Shown: piece by piece, positions 15,944 through 24,643 of the stretch | Position numbering within the stretch: position 1 is the stretch's first letter | Layout: each line of letters opens with the position of its first letter | NCBI GenBank assembly: GCA_964473715.1 | Contig: CAYYQC010000003.1 | Coordinates: forward strand, 1 to 44,816 | Direction: 5' to 3' | DNA: 44,816 nucleotides | Source of the DNA: 2-12-FULL-41-16 sp964473715 | GTDB taxonomy: Bacteria; Patescibacteriota; Patescibacteriia; Magasanikbacterales; UBA922 | Translations under genes and position numbers: made by a program | The notes under the pieces: model-generated | The model's database searches: none | What the model was told of the DNA's origin: nothing | What the model saw: only the letters and a program-made list of their open reading frames with translations

Positions 15944-17227
15944 TTATAATACACGCTTAATAGATGCGCCCAAGGCTGATAAAGTTTTTTCAATGCTTGG
16001 GTAACCACGATCAATATGTTCAATGGCTTCAACGGTAGTGGTACCTTTGGCCACTAATCCCGCGGCCACAAAGGCCATGCCAGCACGTAAATCAGGCGCG
16101 TACAAGTGGGCTGCTTTGAGAGGAGTAGGACCATTTACCACCACTCGATGTGGATCAGCAATCACAATATTAGCCCCCATGCCATTTAAGAAATCAGCAA
16201 AAAACATTCGTCCGGGGTACATTTTTTCAAAAAACAACATTGAACCTTTGACCTGTGTGGCCAAGATAATCATTAGACTCATCATGTCACTAGGAAAACA
16301 AGGCCAGGGCTGTGAAAATACACCTTTGGTGCGTGCCCAAACAGTATCAGTAATTGTTTTGGCTTGTTTTTTAGAAACAATCAACGCTTCACCTTGGTAC
16401 GTCCAAGTAACACCAAGTTTGGCAAAAAAATATTCCAAAGGTTTCATGATATCTTGAGGAACAGGTTTAATTGTTAAAGAACCACCAGTAATTACGGCTA
16501 GAACAATCATGGTACCGATGTAAACAAAATCCGGTGGAGTAGCGGCAGTAGTACCGTGTAATGTTTTTACCCCTTCAATTACCAACCGGTTACTTCCTGA
16601 CCCAGAAATTTTTGCCCCCATGCTAATTAACATTTTGGTGAGTGCGGCAACATGCGGTTCAGAAGCTGCGTTATCAATGGTTGTAATTCCAGGGGTCAAA
16701 ACCGCGGCCATGAGAATATTTTCTGTGGCTGTGACACTAGGCTCATACAAAAAAACCGAAGCACCTGCCAGTTTGCCACTCAGGGTAAATGAAGTATCAG
16801 GATTAATTTTCACTTTGGCACCCAATTGTTTAAAGCCATCAAAATGAGCATTCATTTCTCGTGGACCAATTTTATCACCGCCAGGTGGAGGTGCGGTTAC
16901 TGAACCACGACGTGCAAGTAATGGACCCAAAAGTACGGTTGACGCCCGCAATTTTTGGGCTAAAACTGGGTTTAAAATACTTTTTTTAACTCCTTTGGCA
17001 GTAATACTCAAAATACCTTTTTTTTCTTGATATTCAACCGCTGCGCCCAAATCTTGTAAAATCTCAATAACTACTTTTACATCACTAATTGCCGGTACTG
17101 AAGTGAGAATTACGGTTTCATCGGTTAACAAAGCGGCCGCCATCATCTTCAAAATCGCATTTTTATTGCCGATTGGGGTAATTTCCCCTGACAAAGGTCG
17201 GCCACCTTCGATTACCAGTTTTGCCAT
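15944..17227 (-). CDS. murA: UDP-N-acetylglucosamine 1-carboxyvinyltransferase (MurA), Asp at the fosfomycin Cys
   Basis: 427 residues, full length. It makes UDP-GlcNAc-enolpyruvate, the first committed step of peptidoglycan synthesis. Seen are the catalytic Lys-Asn (K22, N23 in GNKNAIL), the Arg in KLRASTVLLGPLLAR, and the active loop PPPGGDKIGPREMNAHF. The loop residue that is Cys115 in E. coli MurA is Asp118 here. C115D enzymes stay active and resist fosfomycin, as in mycobacteria and chlamydiae, so intrinsic insensitivity is predicted. The gene heads the operon with S41, RFK, ribE and ribH. Confidence 0.96.
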   Translation of the reverse strand: MAKLVIEGGRPLSGEITPIGNKNAILKMMAAALLTDETVILTSVPAISDVKVVIEILQDLGAAVEYQEKKGILSITAKGVKKSILNPVLAQKLRASTVLLGPLLARRGSVTAPPPGGDKIGPREMNAHFDGFKQLGAKVKINPDTSFTLSGKLAGASVFLYEPSVTATENILMAAVLTPGITTIDNAASEPHVAALTKMLISMGAKISGSGSNRLVIEGVKTLHGTTAATPPDFVYIGTMIVLAVITGGSLTIKPVPQDIMKPLEYFFAKLGVTWTYQGEALIVSKKQAKTITDTVWARTKGVFSQPWPCFPSDMMSLMIILATQVKGSMLFFEKMYPGRMFFADFLNGMGANIVIADPHRVVVNGPTPLKAAHLYAPDLRAGMAFVAAGLVAKGTTTVEAIEHIDRGYPSIEKTLSALGASIKRVL

Positions 17228-17231
17228 AGTA

Positions 17232-17259
17232 TAGACAGACAGTTTAAAACTAGTATAAT
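17232..17259 (+). promoter_or_regulatory. Promoter for the PEGA gene
   Basis: Plus strand: TAGACA (17232-17237), 16 bases, TATAAT (17254-17259). Its -10 box overlaps that of the murA promoter on the other strand. Confidence 0.6.
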
Positions 17260-17286
17260 CATACTGAATTAAGTCGTTTTTGGCAA
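17258..17286 (-). promoter_or_regulatory. murA operon promoter
   Basis: Minus strand: TTGCCA (17281-17286), 17 bases, TATGAT (17258-17263). It faces the PEGA promoter. Confidence 0.6.
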
Positions 17287-17295
17287 TTATTTCCT

Positions 17296-18645
17296 ATGTC
17301 TCCCTTTACCCCCGTAAATGACCCTCTCAAAATCCACCTTACTCGTCCATGGCGCGTAGCCATCATGCTTTTTTTAATTACCAGTTTTTTTGTTTTAGCA
17401 CCAACCTTAATCTTATACACTTCTGGATTTAGATATAACTCTAAAACCGGGGAATTTAAAACTACTGGTGTAATTAGCATAGATGTAGAGCCTCAAGACG
17501 TAGCTGTTTATGTAAATAATAATTATGTTGGAAATAAACAGCCATTACGATTAGACGGCTTAGTTCCAGGTGATTATCAAGTGCGAATTAGTAAAAGTGG
17601 ATACCATGATTTTAATACTGTTATTACTTTGCGTTCACATGAAACCAGTTATGTAAAAGGCGTGACATTGTGGAAAAAATCCCCCACTCTTTTGCAACAA
17701 AAAATTACCACTGGCTCAACCATTGAAGTAGGCATTAATCCTAATTCCCCAACTGATTATTTTTTTATTACCCAAACCGAAGCTACTAATACGTTACATA
17801 TTGTATCTGATACAAAAACCGCACCACGAACCAGTAGCTTTTCATTAACACGCACGTCATCAACAAATTCTGGATTTACTTGTGCACCAAGTAAGAGTCA
17901 TTGTGCATGGTGGTCAGAACCGGAAAAGAAAATGAAACTAATTTCTTTGGATGATACCAGTTCTGTTTTATCATTCCCCACCATTGATTCGATTTGGCAA
18001 TGGTCAGGAAATAAATCAACACTTGGATTTTTAGAAAGTAAGAGTGGTATACAAGCTGTAAACCGTGACTATATTTTAAACCCCATTGATTACACCACTT
18101 CAGGAGTATGGTTTGTAGATAAACAAAATACTTTGTGGACAACTAACCAATTAATTTTACAAGGCACCATTGGTAATAATCCTTTATCAGTCACCTTGCC
18201 AAATAAAGCAACGAAAATTATTGATGCCAACCATTCCTTTGCTTTAATAAAAATGTTAGAAAATATTGAAGTTGTCATTGATCTAGATTCAGCACCCACT
18301 CATGAAACCATTCGTGCTCAAGGCGTATCTCATCACGAGAGCATGCAACAATGGCTGGTTTGGTCACCATGGGAAATCACCAGTGTTAATGATACCAATG
18401 GACATAATGGTATTTTGTATCGCAGCGCCGAACCAATGACTCAAATTTTAGGTCTTGAACCAACTGGATCAATTTTAATTGTACATGCTAAAAAAATCAT
18501 GGCCTTTAATCCTGGTTATTTTACTACTCAAGAATTAGCCACTTTTGATTCAATAAGCGCAGTACATGTTGATGAAAAAAGCCGGACAATTATTATTGCC
18601 GGCTCTAAAAATAATGAAGAAGGAATTTACACGCTTACCTATTAG
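17296..18645 (+). CDS. PEGA-domain membrane protein, 449 aa
   Basis: A cytosolic lead is followed by one membrane helix (about residues 20-42, IMLFLITSFFVLAPTLILY). A PEGA domain lies at about residues 60-115 (GVISIDVEPQDVAVYVNNNY, GLVPGDYQVRISKSGY), a beta-rich module common in surface proteins. The remaining 330 residues are beta-rich with repeated short strands and Trp/Ser/Asn turns, perhaps a propeller. It is probably displayed outside the membrane, but its function is unknown. Divergent from murA; its stop overlaps the rmlA stop by 4 bases on the other strand. Confidence 0.85.
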   Translation: MSPFTPVNDPLKIHLTRPWRVAIMLFLITSFFVLAPTLILYTSGFRYNSKTGEFKTTGVISIDVEPQDVAVYVNNNYVGNKQPLRLDGLVPGDYQVRISKSGYHDFNTVITLRSHETSYVKGVTLWKKSPTLLQQKITTGSTIEVGINPNSPTDYFFITQTEATNTLHIVSDTKTAPRTSSFSLTRTSSTNSGFTCAPSKSHCAWWSEPEKKMKLISLDDTSSVLSFPTIDSIWQWSGNKSTLGFLESKSGIQAVNRDYILNPIDYTTSGVWFVDKQNTLWTTNQLILQGTIGNNPLSVTLPNKATKIIDANHSFALIKMLENIEVVIDLDSAPTHETIRAQGVSHHESMQQWLVWSPWEITSVNDTNGHNGILYRSAEPMTQILGLEPTGSILIVHAKKIMAFNPGYFTTQELATFDSISAVHVDEKSRTIIIAGSKNNEEGIYTLTY

Positions 18646-19718
18646 AGTTCCAGAATTGATTTATCTCCCAAAATCAGCGTGGATGGACGTGACTTTCTAT
18701 GGCGGATAATTACTTTTTTACCAATCAAACTTCCAGACACTTCATCAGGATAATCAATCACACAATTATCTAAAATAATACTATTGGTAATAGTGGCATC
18801 ATGCACTTCTGTCCCCTGCCCAATGGTTACATGTGGTCCAATCACGCAATTTTTTAAAACACAATTTTCACCAATAATTACAGGGCCAATTATCCGCACA
18901 TTTCCTGCAGTCGTAGTACCGCCACCCACTTGCACAACACCTTCTACTACCAAATCTTTTCCCACAGTAACCGGTAATGGGCGCGCCTCAATCTGTTCAA
19001 GGAGTAATTGATTGGCTACTAATAATTCTTCGGTTTTACCAGTATCTTTCCACCAGCCAGTAATTTCTTTATAACCAACTTTCTTTTTATTTTTTAGAAA
19101 TTCAGAATGAATACTGGAAATTTCATATTCACCGCGCGGACTTTTTTGAATCTTTTTAAAGGTTTCAAAAAAAACTTTTGGACCATATAAATAAATTCCT
19201 GTAACAGCCAAGTTATTCGGCGGTAACTCAGGTTTTTCCACTACGTCAATCAATGTCCCCTTATCATCAAAATACGGAATACCAAAGCGCTGTGGGTCAG
19301 GAACCTGTGAAAGAGCAAGCATACAATCATAATTTCCTTCTTCAAACTCCTTAAAAATTGGCTCCAAACTACCAAGCAAAACATTATCAGATAAGAAAAA
19401 CATGAACGGTTCATCGCCAATAAAATCTTTGGCCAGATTGACCGCATGTGCAATTCCTTGTGGACCGCCAGTTTGCTCAAAAAATTTAATTTTAATTCCC
19501 CAATGTCCACCATCACCAATGTATTGCTGCAATTCAGTTTCGCCAGGATTAGTGTTAATGAAAATTTCAGTTACTCCTGCGGCCACGGCTTTTTCAATCG
19601 CATGAAAAATCATGGGCTTGTTGGCCAAAGGTAGAAGATGTTTATTGATTGTCGTTGTGACAGGATGGAGACGAGTTGCTCGCCCACCGCCAGTCAGAAT
19701 GGCTTTTTTAATTTTCAT
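18642..19718 (-). CDS. rmlA: Glucose-1-phosphate thymidylyltransferase, long form with C-terminal beta-helix
   Basis: 358 residues. The N-terminal nucleotidyltransferase domain has GGGRATRLHPVT, NKHLLPLANKPMI, and the metal-binding Asp in FFLSDNVLLG. From about residue 255 a left-handed beta-helix begins (GKDLVVEGVVQVGG, VRIIGPVIIGENCVLKN), as in archaeal-type long G1P thymidylyltransferases. The likely product, dTDP-glucose, is the substrate of RmlB encoded downstream in this block. UTP use cannot be excluded. It is the last gene on this minus strand. Confidence 0.88.
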   Translation of the reverse strand: MKIKKAILTGGGRATRLHPVTTTINKHLLPLANKPMIFHAIEKAVAAGVTEIFINTNPGETELQQYIGDGGHWGIKIKFFEQTGGPQGIAHAVNLAKDFIGDEPFMFFLSDNVLLGSLEPIFKEFEEGNYDCMLALSQVPDPQRFGIPYFDDKGTLIDVVEKPELPPNNLAVTGIYLYGPKVFFETFKKIQKSPRGEYEISSIHSEFLKNKKKVGYKEITGWWKDTGKTEELLVANQLLLEQIEARPLPVTVGKDLVVEGVVQVGGGTTTAGNVRIIGPVIIGENCVLKNCVIGPHVTIGQGTEVHDATITNSIILDNCVIDYPDEVSGSLIGKKVIIRHRKSRPSTLILGDKSILEL

Positions 19719-19719
19719 A

Positions 19720-19764
19720 CGATTTATCGAAATCGCGTCGCGTAACGTCCTTTGAAACGCGACG
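19720..19764 (-). other. Two hairpins in the rmlA leader
   Basis: The first is a CGATTT / AAATCG stem around CGAT (19720-19735), ending directly at the rmlA ATG. The second is CGTCGCGT / ACGCGACG (19736-19764). No T run follows, so they are not simple terminators. They may slow ribosome entry or be the remains of a terminator for the upstream GT gene. Confidence 0.5.
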
Positions 19765-19777
19765 GTATTTTAGTAAT

Positions 19778-20869
19778 TTACCAACGAACAATTAATTTCA
19801 CTAATGCATGATAAATGGCCAAAATTGGGTTACCTACTTTATTTACCAACCAATTATCAGTCATTTTATCTTGAAAATAAATACCCGAAACAGCAGGCGC
19901 TAATAATTCACGATCACTGATCTTCTTGAGTGATTGAATATGGGCCCGTTTTTTAAGCCAAAAACGCCAACTATCAGCTTTAAGCCAATATTGATAGACT
20001 TTTTTGCGCTCACTCCACCAGCCACCTTTGAGGGCAAAGGCAATGAGAGCCAATTCCATGGCTACCAGCATTGGAAATAAAACCGCCAAAGTTGCCCAAT
20101 TAAAATACATCAAGAGTACCGCAAATCGGTTCCGTTCCATCCAATAAAACTTAGAAATACTGCGACTAAACTGATATTTATGATAAAAAACAGAATCACG
20201 AATCATGACACTTTTATATCCTACAATACGCAAACGGAATGACCATTCTAAATCTTCATGATACATCCAAAAATCTGGGTCCCAAGCCCCATATTCTTTA
20301 ATTAAATCCGCACGCATCATGAGAGCCGCTCCACTAGTATATGCCACTTCTTTTACCGCAGGTAAACTAAGTGAAGCTACTGGCACCCGATAATCATTAC
20401 AAAAACCAAAACCTAAGTAATTATAGGCATTGCCTGTACTATTTACGAGTTCAGTTTCAGGATGAAGAAGCATGAGTGATTGCGCTGCGCCAATACTTTT
20501 ATCTTTTTCCATGGCCTCAATAATTGGTTCCAAAGAATTGGCAGCCATGAACCCATCATTATTATGAAAAAACACATAATCAAAACCATTTTCCAAAGCC
20601 CATTTTACACCAGCATTATTACCTAAACCAAAACCTAGGTTTGAACTTTGTGGCAATAGAGTAACGTGTGGAATTTCTTTGCCCGAAAGTGGCATTACAT
20701 TTTCTTCCAAATATTGTACAGAAGGACCAAGTTCTGGGTGAGGATTATCCACAATTACAAATTCCACGCGGTCACGAGGATAGGTTAGTCTTTTTAGTGA
20801 AGACACAATATCATCCATGTAGGGTTCACAGTGAAATGATAGGTAAATGATGGCAATTTTTGGTTTCAT
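19778..20869 (-). CDS. GT2-family glycosyltransferase (rhamnosyltransferase-like)
   Basis: 363 residues. The GT-A fold begins at IAIIYLSFHCEPYM. Seen are NLGFGLGNNAGVKWAL (nucleotide-sugar site), the DXD-equivalent FFHNNDG, and the acceptor-side acid motif WMYHEDLEWSFRL. After residue 250 there are one or two hydrophobic helices (FNWATLAVLFPMLVAMELAL) and a basic tail, so it is membrane-associated. WbbL-type enzymes of this group transfer rhamnose from dTDP-L-Rha, which fits the rml genes here. It starts at TAATATG after the next GT2 gene. Confidence 0.88.
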   Translation of the reverse strand: MKPKIAIIYLSFHCEPYMDDIVSSLKRLTYPRDRVEFVIVDNPHPELGPSVQYLEENVMPLSGKEIPHVTLLPQSSNLGFGLGNNAGVKWALENGFDYVFFHNNDGFMAANSLEPIIEAMEKDKSIGAAQSLMLLHPETELVNSTGNAYNYLGFGFCNDYRVPVASLSLPAVKEVAYTSGAALMMRADLIKEYGAWDPDFWMYHEDLEWSFRLRIVGYKSVMIRDSVFYHKYQFSRSISKFYWMERNRFAVLLMYFNWATLAVLFPMLVAMELALIAFALKGGWWSERKKVYQYWLKADSWRFWLKKRAHIQSLKKISDRELLAPAVSGIYFQDKMTDNWLVNKVGNPILAIYHALVKLIVRW

Positions 20870-20870
20870 A

Positions 20871-21701
20871 TTATAAAGTATAGCGACCTCTCCATTTCCA
20901 AATATATTTTAGCCAACTAGACAAATGAATGCGTGCGGTTTTATTTTTCACTAAAGCGCGAAAAATACCAGGAACCTTTGCTGAATCTCGAGCATGTGCG
21001 TGCTGTATTACAATATCATGAACATAATAAACTGGCCAATGATGTTCCCACATGGTTCGACACCAATCAGCATCTTCCAAATACGCTAAATATCGTTCAT
21101 CAAACCAACCAATAACATCAACCACTTCTTGACGAACCACTAACGCAGCACCCAAAACCCAATCTACAGGCCTAGTGTGATTATGGTCAAAATCTTTCAT
21201 GAGTAACCAATCAGTGTATTTACGCACCCATTCGTATTTTTCATCCCAATTAATTTGTTTGAGCGGCTTAATAAGAATTGCCGGCCAATCAAAACGATAA
21301 CAAGAGTATTGTAGCGTACCGTCAAGGTTTACTAATTTAGGTCCCATAGCACCAACTTCTGGATGTTCATCCATGTAGGCCACAATTCGTTCAAGCGTGT
21401 GACTATTTTCCGGAATCAGAGTATCGCGATTAAGTGCAAAATAATACCGCGCTGGTGTGGCTTTAAAACCTATAGTATTACCTTTACCAAAACCCACATT
21501 TCCCCCACAATCAATATACGTTACTTCGGGAAATTCCGCGGACAAGGCTTCTTTAATCCCATCAATGTTGCCAGTATTATCTGACACGGTAATTTGTACA
21601 TTCAAAGAAGAGCCAGTAAGGTCGGCTTTAAGTGAACGAATGGCGCGAAGAATATCATCACGCATTTTTAAATTTACAAATACAATATTTAAATCCATCA
21701 T
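20871..21701 (-). CDS. GT2-family glycosyltransferase, 276 aa
   Basis: The catalytic domain almost fills the chain: N-terminal strand LNIVFVNLKMRDDIL, nucleotide-sugar site GGNVGFGKGNTIGFK, DXD-equivalent LNRDT, and acid motif YLAYLEDADWCRTMW. It ends in basic Lys/Trp-rich sequence rather than in membrane helices, so it may be peripheral. The start is one of two adjacent ATG codons; the first makes TAATATG with the upstream stop. Part of a run of four GT2 genes that probably build one rhamnose-containing glycan. Confidence 0.88.
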   Translation of the reverse strand: MMDLNIVFVNLKMRDDILRAIRSLKADLTGSSLNVQITVSDNTGNIDGIKEALSAEFPEVTYIDCGGNVGFGKGNTIGFKATPARYYFALNRDTLIPENSHTLERIVAYMDEHPEVGAMGPKLVNLDGTLQYSCYRFDWPAILIKPLKQINWDEKYEWVRKYTDWLLMKDFDHNHTRPVDWVLGAALVVRQEVVDVIGWFDERYLAYLEDADWCRTMWEHHWPVYYVHDIVIQHAHARDSAKVPGIFRALVKNKTARIHLSSWLKYIWKWRGRYTL

Positions 21702-21702
21702 A

Positions 21703-22746
21703 TTAGGCCCACCATTTTCTTAATTCTTTCCACGAAACTTTTCGTGTTTTTTTAATTAAAAGACGCTTGGTTTTCATTTCTTTTCTAAGACACCAGATCT
21801 CTTGATGTGAGGTTAAAACTCGCCAATCAAAGAGTAAATACCAAACCCATTTCTTGAATTCATACCACAAAACAAAGGGGAAATCAAGGATGAGGTTTTG
21901 CCAATATTCATTTTTGTATACGGTCAATAACTGATTTTTTACACTATGATATTTAATCATTTGTGACTGATTTTGCTTATTTTTACCAGCGGCCATGTCT
22001 GATAATTCACGGGGACCTGATGCAGTACGGTCGTGATACGCAATCGCTCCAGTGACTACGGCAGCGGCAAACCCTGCGCTCTGCAAACGAAACGCCAAGT
22101 CCACATCTTCTTTGTACATAAAATATGACCCATCAAAAAATTCAGTAGGGCTAAATTCCACAGCTTTAATTGCATTGCGACGGAATAATGGCATAGTTCC
22201 TGATACTCCAAAAACTCCGAGTACCTGAGCTTCAGCTTTCTGCCATTCCTCTCCCCCACCAATTTCTACAACGCGACGATTACGAAATACTTTTAAACCC
22301 ATTGAATCAACAGTATTTGATAAACTTTTTTCCAAACTACTTTTTTCCAAACTACTTTTTTCAATTTCTATAAAATTCCATTTCATTAAGCGTGGACTTA
22401 CCACTGCTAATTTTTCATCTGCTTCGATTATAGAAATTAATTTTTCAATGCAATCAGGCGCTAAATACAAATCTTGATTCAAAAGTAAAAAATATTCACT
22501 GTTAGTTGCAGCATATAACTGATTATGTCCACCAGCAAAACCATTATTTACAGTATTTTTAATGAATTGTTTTGGCCCAGACCAATTTTGCAATTCATTG
22601 GCAATCAATTCAGCAGTACTATCTGTAGAATTATTATCAAGTACCACTAATTCCCAATCTTTAAAAGTTTGCGCGCGGAGCGATGCAAGTAAATACGGAA
22701 TATATTTTGCCCCATTCCAAGCAACCAAGTGAACCGTAAGCTTCAT
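21703..22746 (-). CDS. GT2-family glycosyltransferase with a 15-bp in-frame repeat
   Basis: 347 residues from ATG 22746 (MKLTVHLVAWNGAKYI), which forms TAATATG with the previous stop. The 15 codons upstream are antigenically unlike a GT start and overlap the preceding gene. Motifs: VVLDNNSTDST, NNGFAGGHNQLY, DXD-equivalent LLLNQDLYL, acid motif YFMYKEDVDLAFRL. Between them lies a Ser-Leu-Glu-Lys repeat (EKSSLEKSSLEKS) coded by a tandem 15-base unit. The C-terminal part has a hydrophobic stretch around LILDFPFVLWYEF. Confidence 0.88.
   Translation of the reverse strand: MKLTVHLVAWNGAKYIPYLLASLRAQTFKDWELVVLDNNSTDSTAELIANELQNWSGPKQFIKNTVNNGFAGGHNQLYAATNSEYFLLLNQDLYLAPDCIEKLISIIEADEKLAVVSPRLMKWNFIEIEKSSLEKSSLEKSLSNTVDSMGLKVFRNRRVVEIGGGEEWQKAEAQVLGVFGVSGTMPLFRRNAIKAVEFSPTEFFDGSYFMYKEDVDLAFRLQSAGFAAAVVTGAIAYHDRTASGPRELSDMAAGKNKQNQSQMIKYHSVKNQLLTVYKNEYWQNLILDFPFVLWYEFKKWVWYLLFDWRVLTSHQEIWCLRKEMKTKRLLIKKTRKVSWKELRKWWA
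22325..22363. repeat. 15-bp tandem repeat inside a GT2 gene
   Basis: CTTTTTTCCAAACTA occurs at 22325-22339 and 22340-22354, with a partial third copy to 22363. Fifteen bases are five codons, so gain or loss of units keeps the frame. Confidence 0.9.
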
Positions 22747-22747
22747 A

Positions 22748-23683
22748 TTATTTGCGAAATTTATCTCCAAGCCAGGCCAGAGCAATACCAATTGGACGTG
22801 CAGCCATAACTAAAATAGTCGCGTACCACGGTCCCCATTTTTTAAAATATTTTACCATACTCTCAGTAAAATTTTTCTGTTTCCACATTGTAGTTCGCTG
22901 ATTAAAACTTTGACCAACATAATCAATCGCAGAAATCATTGGGTTATACACCACTTTATACCCCAAACGTTTGGCTTCTTTACAAATATCTACGTCTTCA
23001 AACCAAATAAAATAGCGGGGGTCAAAAGCAGTACCCAGTTTAGCCAAAAAATCATGGCGTACTAACATAAACGCGCCACGCACCGAATCAACCTCTTGTT
23101 GTTTAGAATAATCAAAATCTTTCATTAAATAATTATTTAGTACACCAGGAAGAAGATGGGGTATTTTAAAAATAATCGCGAGTTGATTCCACACAGATGG
23201 AAAACGACGTGGGCCAGCATTGCTATTTACCTCACCAGTTTCAGTAATTAATTTTGGACTCACAATACCTACATCGCGCTGTTGCCACATCCAACCAACT
23301 AATGTATACAAACTCTCTGGCGCGAGTTTCATGTCAGGATTAAGAAATAAAATAAAATCACCTTGTGCGCGATGAAAAGCCCAATTATTAGCCGCGCCAA
23401 AACCCTCATTTTTAGAATTTTTCCACAAGCGCACACGCGGAATTATATCACTTGAATATTCAAAAGATTCACTAGACATATTGTATCCAGTGACAGTTTC
23501 CTGACCATATTTTTCTGTGATAAATTCCGCAGTGCCATCTGTAGACGCATTATCCACTACCCAGTGTTCGTATGACAAAGAACGGCCAGTAGCCGGATCA
23601 AAAACTGCGGATGGAATAGAATCAATCAAACGACCAATGGTGTTTTTTGAATTCCATGTAACAGTGATAATTGATAATTCCAC
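22748..23683 (-). CDS. GT2-family glycosyltransferase, 311 aa
   Basis: I start it at GTG 23683 (VELSIITVTWNSKNT, initiator Met), just after the rmlD stop; the longer open frame upstream overlaps rmlD. Motifs: WVVDNASTDGTAEF, NEGFGAANNWAFHRA, DXD-equivalent LFLNPDMKLAP, acid motif YFIWFEDVDICKEAKRLGY. The tail has one hydrophobic segment (WYATILVMAARPIGIALAWL). This is the classical rhamnosyltransferase-like layout. Probably cotranscribed with rmlB and rmlD upstream. Confidence 0.9.
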   Translation of the reverse strand: MELSIITVTWNSKNTIGRLIDSIPSAVFDPATGRSLSYEHWVVDNASTDGTAEFITEKYGQETVTGYNMSSESFEYSSDIIPRVRLWKNSKNEGFGAANNWAFHRAQGDFILFLNPDMKLAPESLYTLVGWMWQQRDVGIVSPKLITETGEVNSNAGPRRFPSVWNQLAIIFKIPHLLPGVLNNYLMKDFDYSKQQEVDSVRGAFMLVRHDFLAKLGTAFDPRYFIWFEDVDICKEAKRLGYKVVYNPMISAIDYVGQSFNQRTTMWKQKNFTESMVKYFKKWGPWYATILVMAARPIGIALAWLGDKFRK

Positions 23684-23690
23684 AATTGAA

Positions 23691-24617
23691 TTATTTAACA
23701 AGACTAAGTTTAGTCTTGGTTTCTTCTTCTGTTTTTTGCATGACCGTATCTGCTCCAACTTTAGCCATATTAGCTTTAAGCTCATGCATTACTTCCCGCA
23801 TTCGTTCATGAATTTCTTTTAGTTCAATTCCAAGATTTCGGATCTTAGTGCCATCTAATACTGCGTCCACGCGTTCAGCCAAAGTCATTTTATTTAATTC
23901 TTCTTTACTGATTATAACAAACTCCATTTCAGGTTTTACGATCTCTTTAAGTGCGGTTGCAATTTCAAGCGGAGTAGTAACACCCGGATTAGCCACATTA
24001 AACACTCCTGACTCTTCTTTTTGAACCAATGTGTCAGTCACCATCATCAAATCTTCCACCACGGTACAAGAATTTGGAGTATTAATAAACTTATTATAAG
24101 TGAGCATTTTGGTAAGTGCGTTACGAGGATCAACCTTAGCTGATAACAACTGACGCGGACGCAATACCAGTAATTTCAATCCATTACGACGCGCACGGTG
24201 CATGAGCATTTCTTCTGCCCAAACTTTGGTCCACGAATAAAAACAGAGTGGACTTGGAACCACATTTTCAGTTTGTGCATCCTCCGCTGACTTACTCTCC
24301 AGAACACATCCACTGGATAAAAATACCAAATAAATTCCTTTTTCCTGACAAATTTTACCAATTATGTCGCTGCCCAAAGTATTTATTTCAAAACATTCAG
24401 TTTTATTTTGTTCAGCCCAATCAATATTTGTTTTAGCTGCTGTATGAATGACCAAATCTGGATTAAATTCCTCCACAACTTTCCGCATAGCCTTTTCATC
24501 ACGCACATCAATCTTTGAATCAGTGTTCATTACTTCAGCTTTGTTATTTAGATAATGATCTCGATAATACGTACCAAGTTGACCATTACCAGTAATTAAT
24601 ATGCGTTTTGGTGTCAT
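23691..24617 (-). CDS. rmlD: dTDP-4-dehydrorhamnose reductase family protein
   Basis: 308 residues. An SDR fold with the NAD(P) glycine motif ITGNGQLGTYYR, the strand DLVIHTAAKTNIDWAE, LSSGCVLESKS, and the catalytic Tyr/Lys in YSWTKVWAEEM. This order matches RmlD, which reduces dTDP-4-keto-L-rhamnose to dTDP-L-rhamnose. The C-terminal 40 residues are Lys/Glu-rich and longer than usual. It lies directly downstream of rmlB. No rmlC epimerase is present in this window. Confidence 0.85.
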   Translation of the reverse strand: MTPKRILITGNGQLGTYYRDHYLNNKAEVMNTDSKIDVRDEKAMRKVVEEFNPDLVIHTAAKTNIDWAEQNKTECFEINTLGSDIIGKICQEKGIYLVFLSSGCVLESKSAEDAQTENVVPSPLCFYSWTKVWAEEMLMHRARRNGLKLLVLRPRQLLSAKVDPRNALTKMLTYNKFINTPNSCTVVEDLMMVTDTLVQKEESGVFNVANPGVTTPLEIATALKEIVKPEMEFVIISKEELNKMTLAERVDAVLDGTKIRNLGIELKEIHERMREVMHELKANMAKVGADTVMQKTEEETKTKLSLVK

Positions 24618-24643
24618 AAAAAATAAATTAAACCTTTCAGAAA

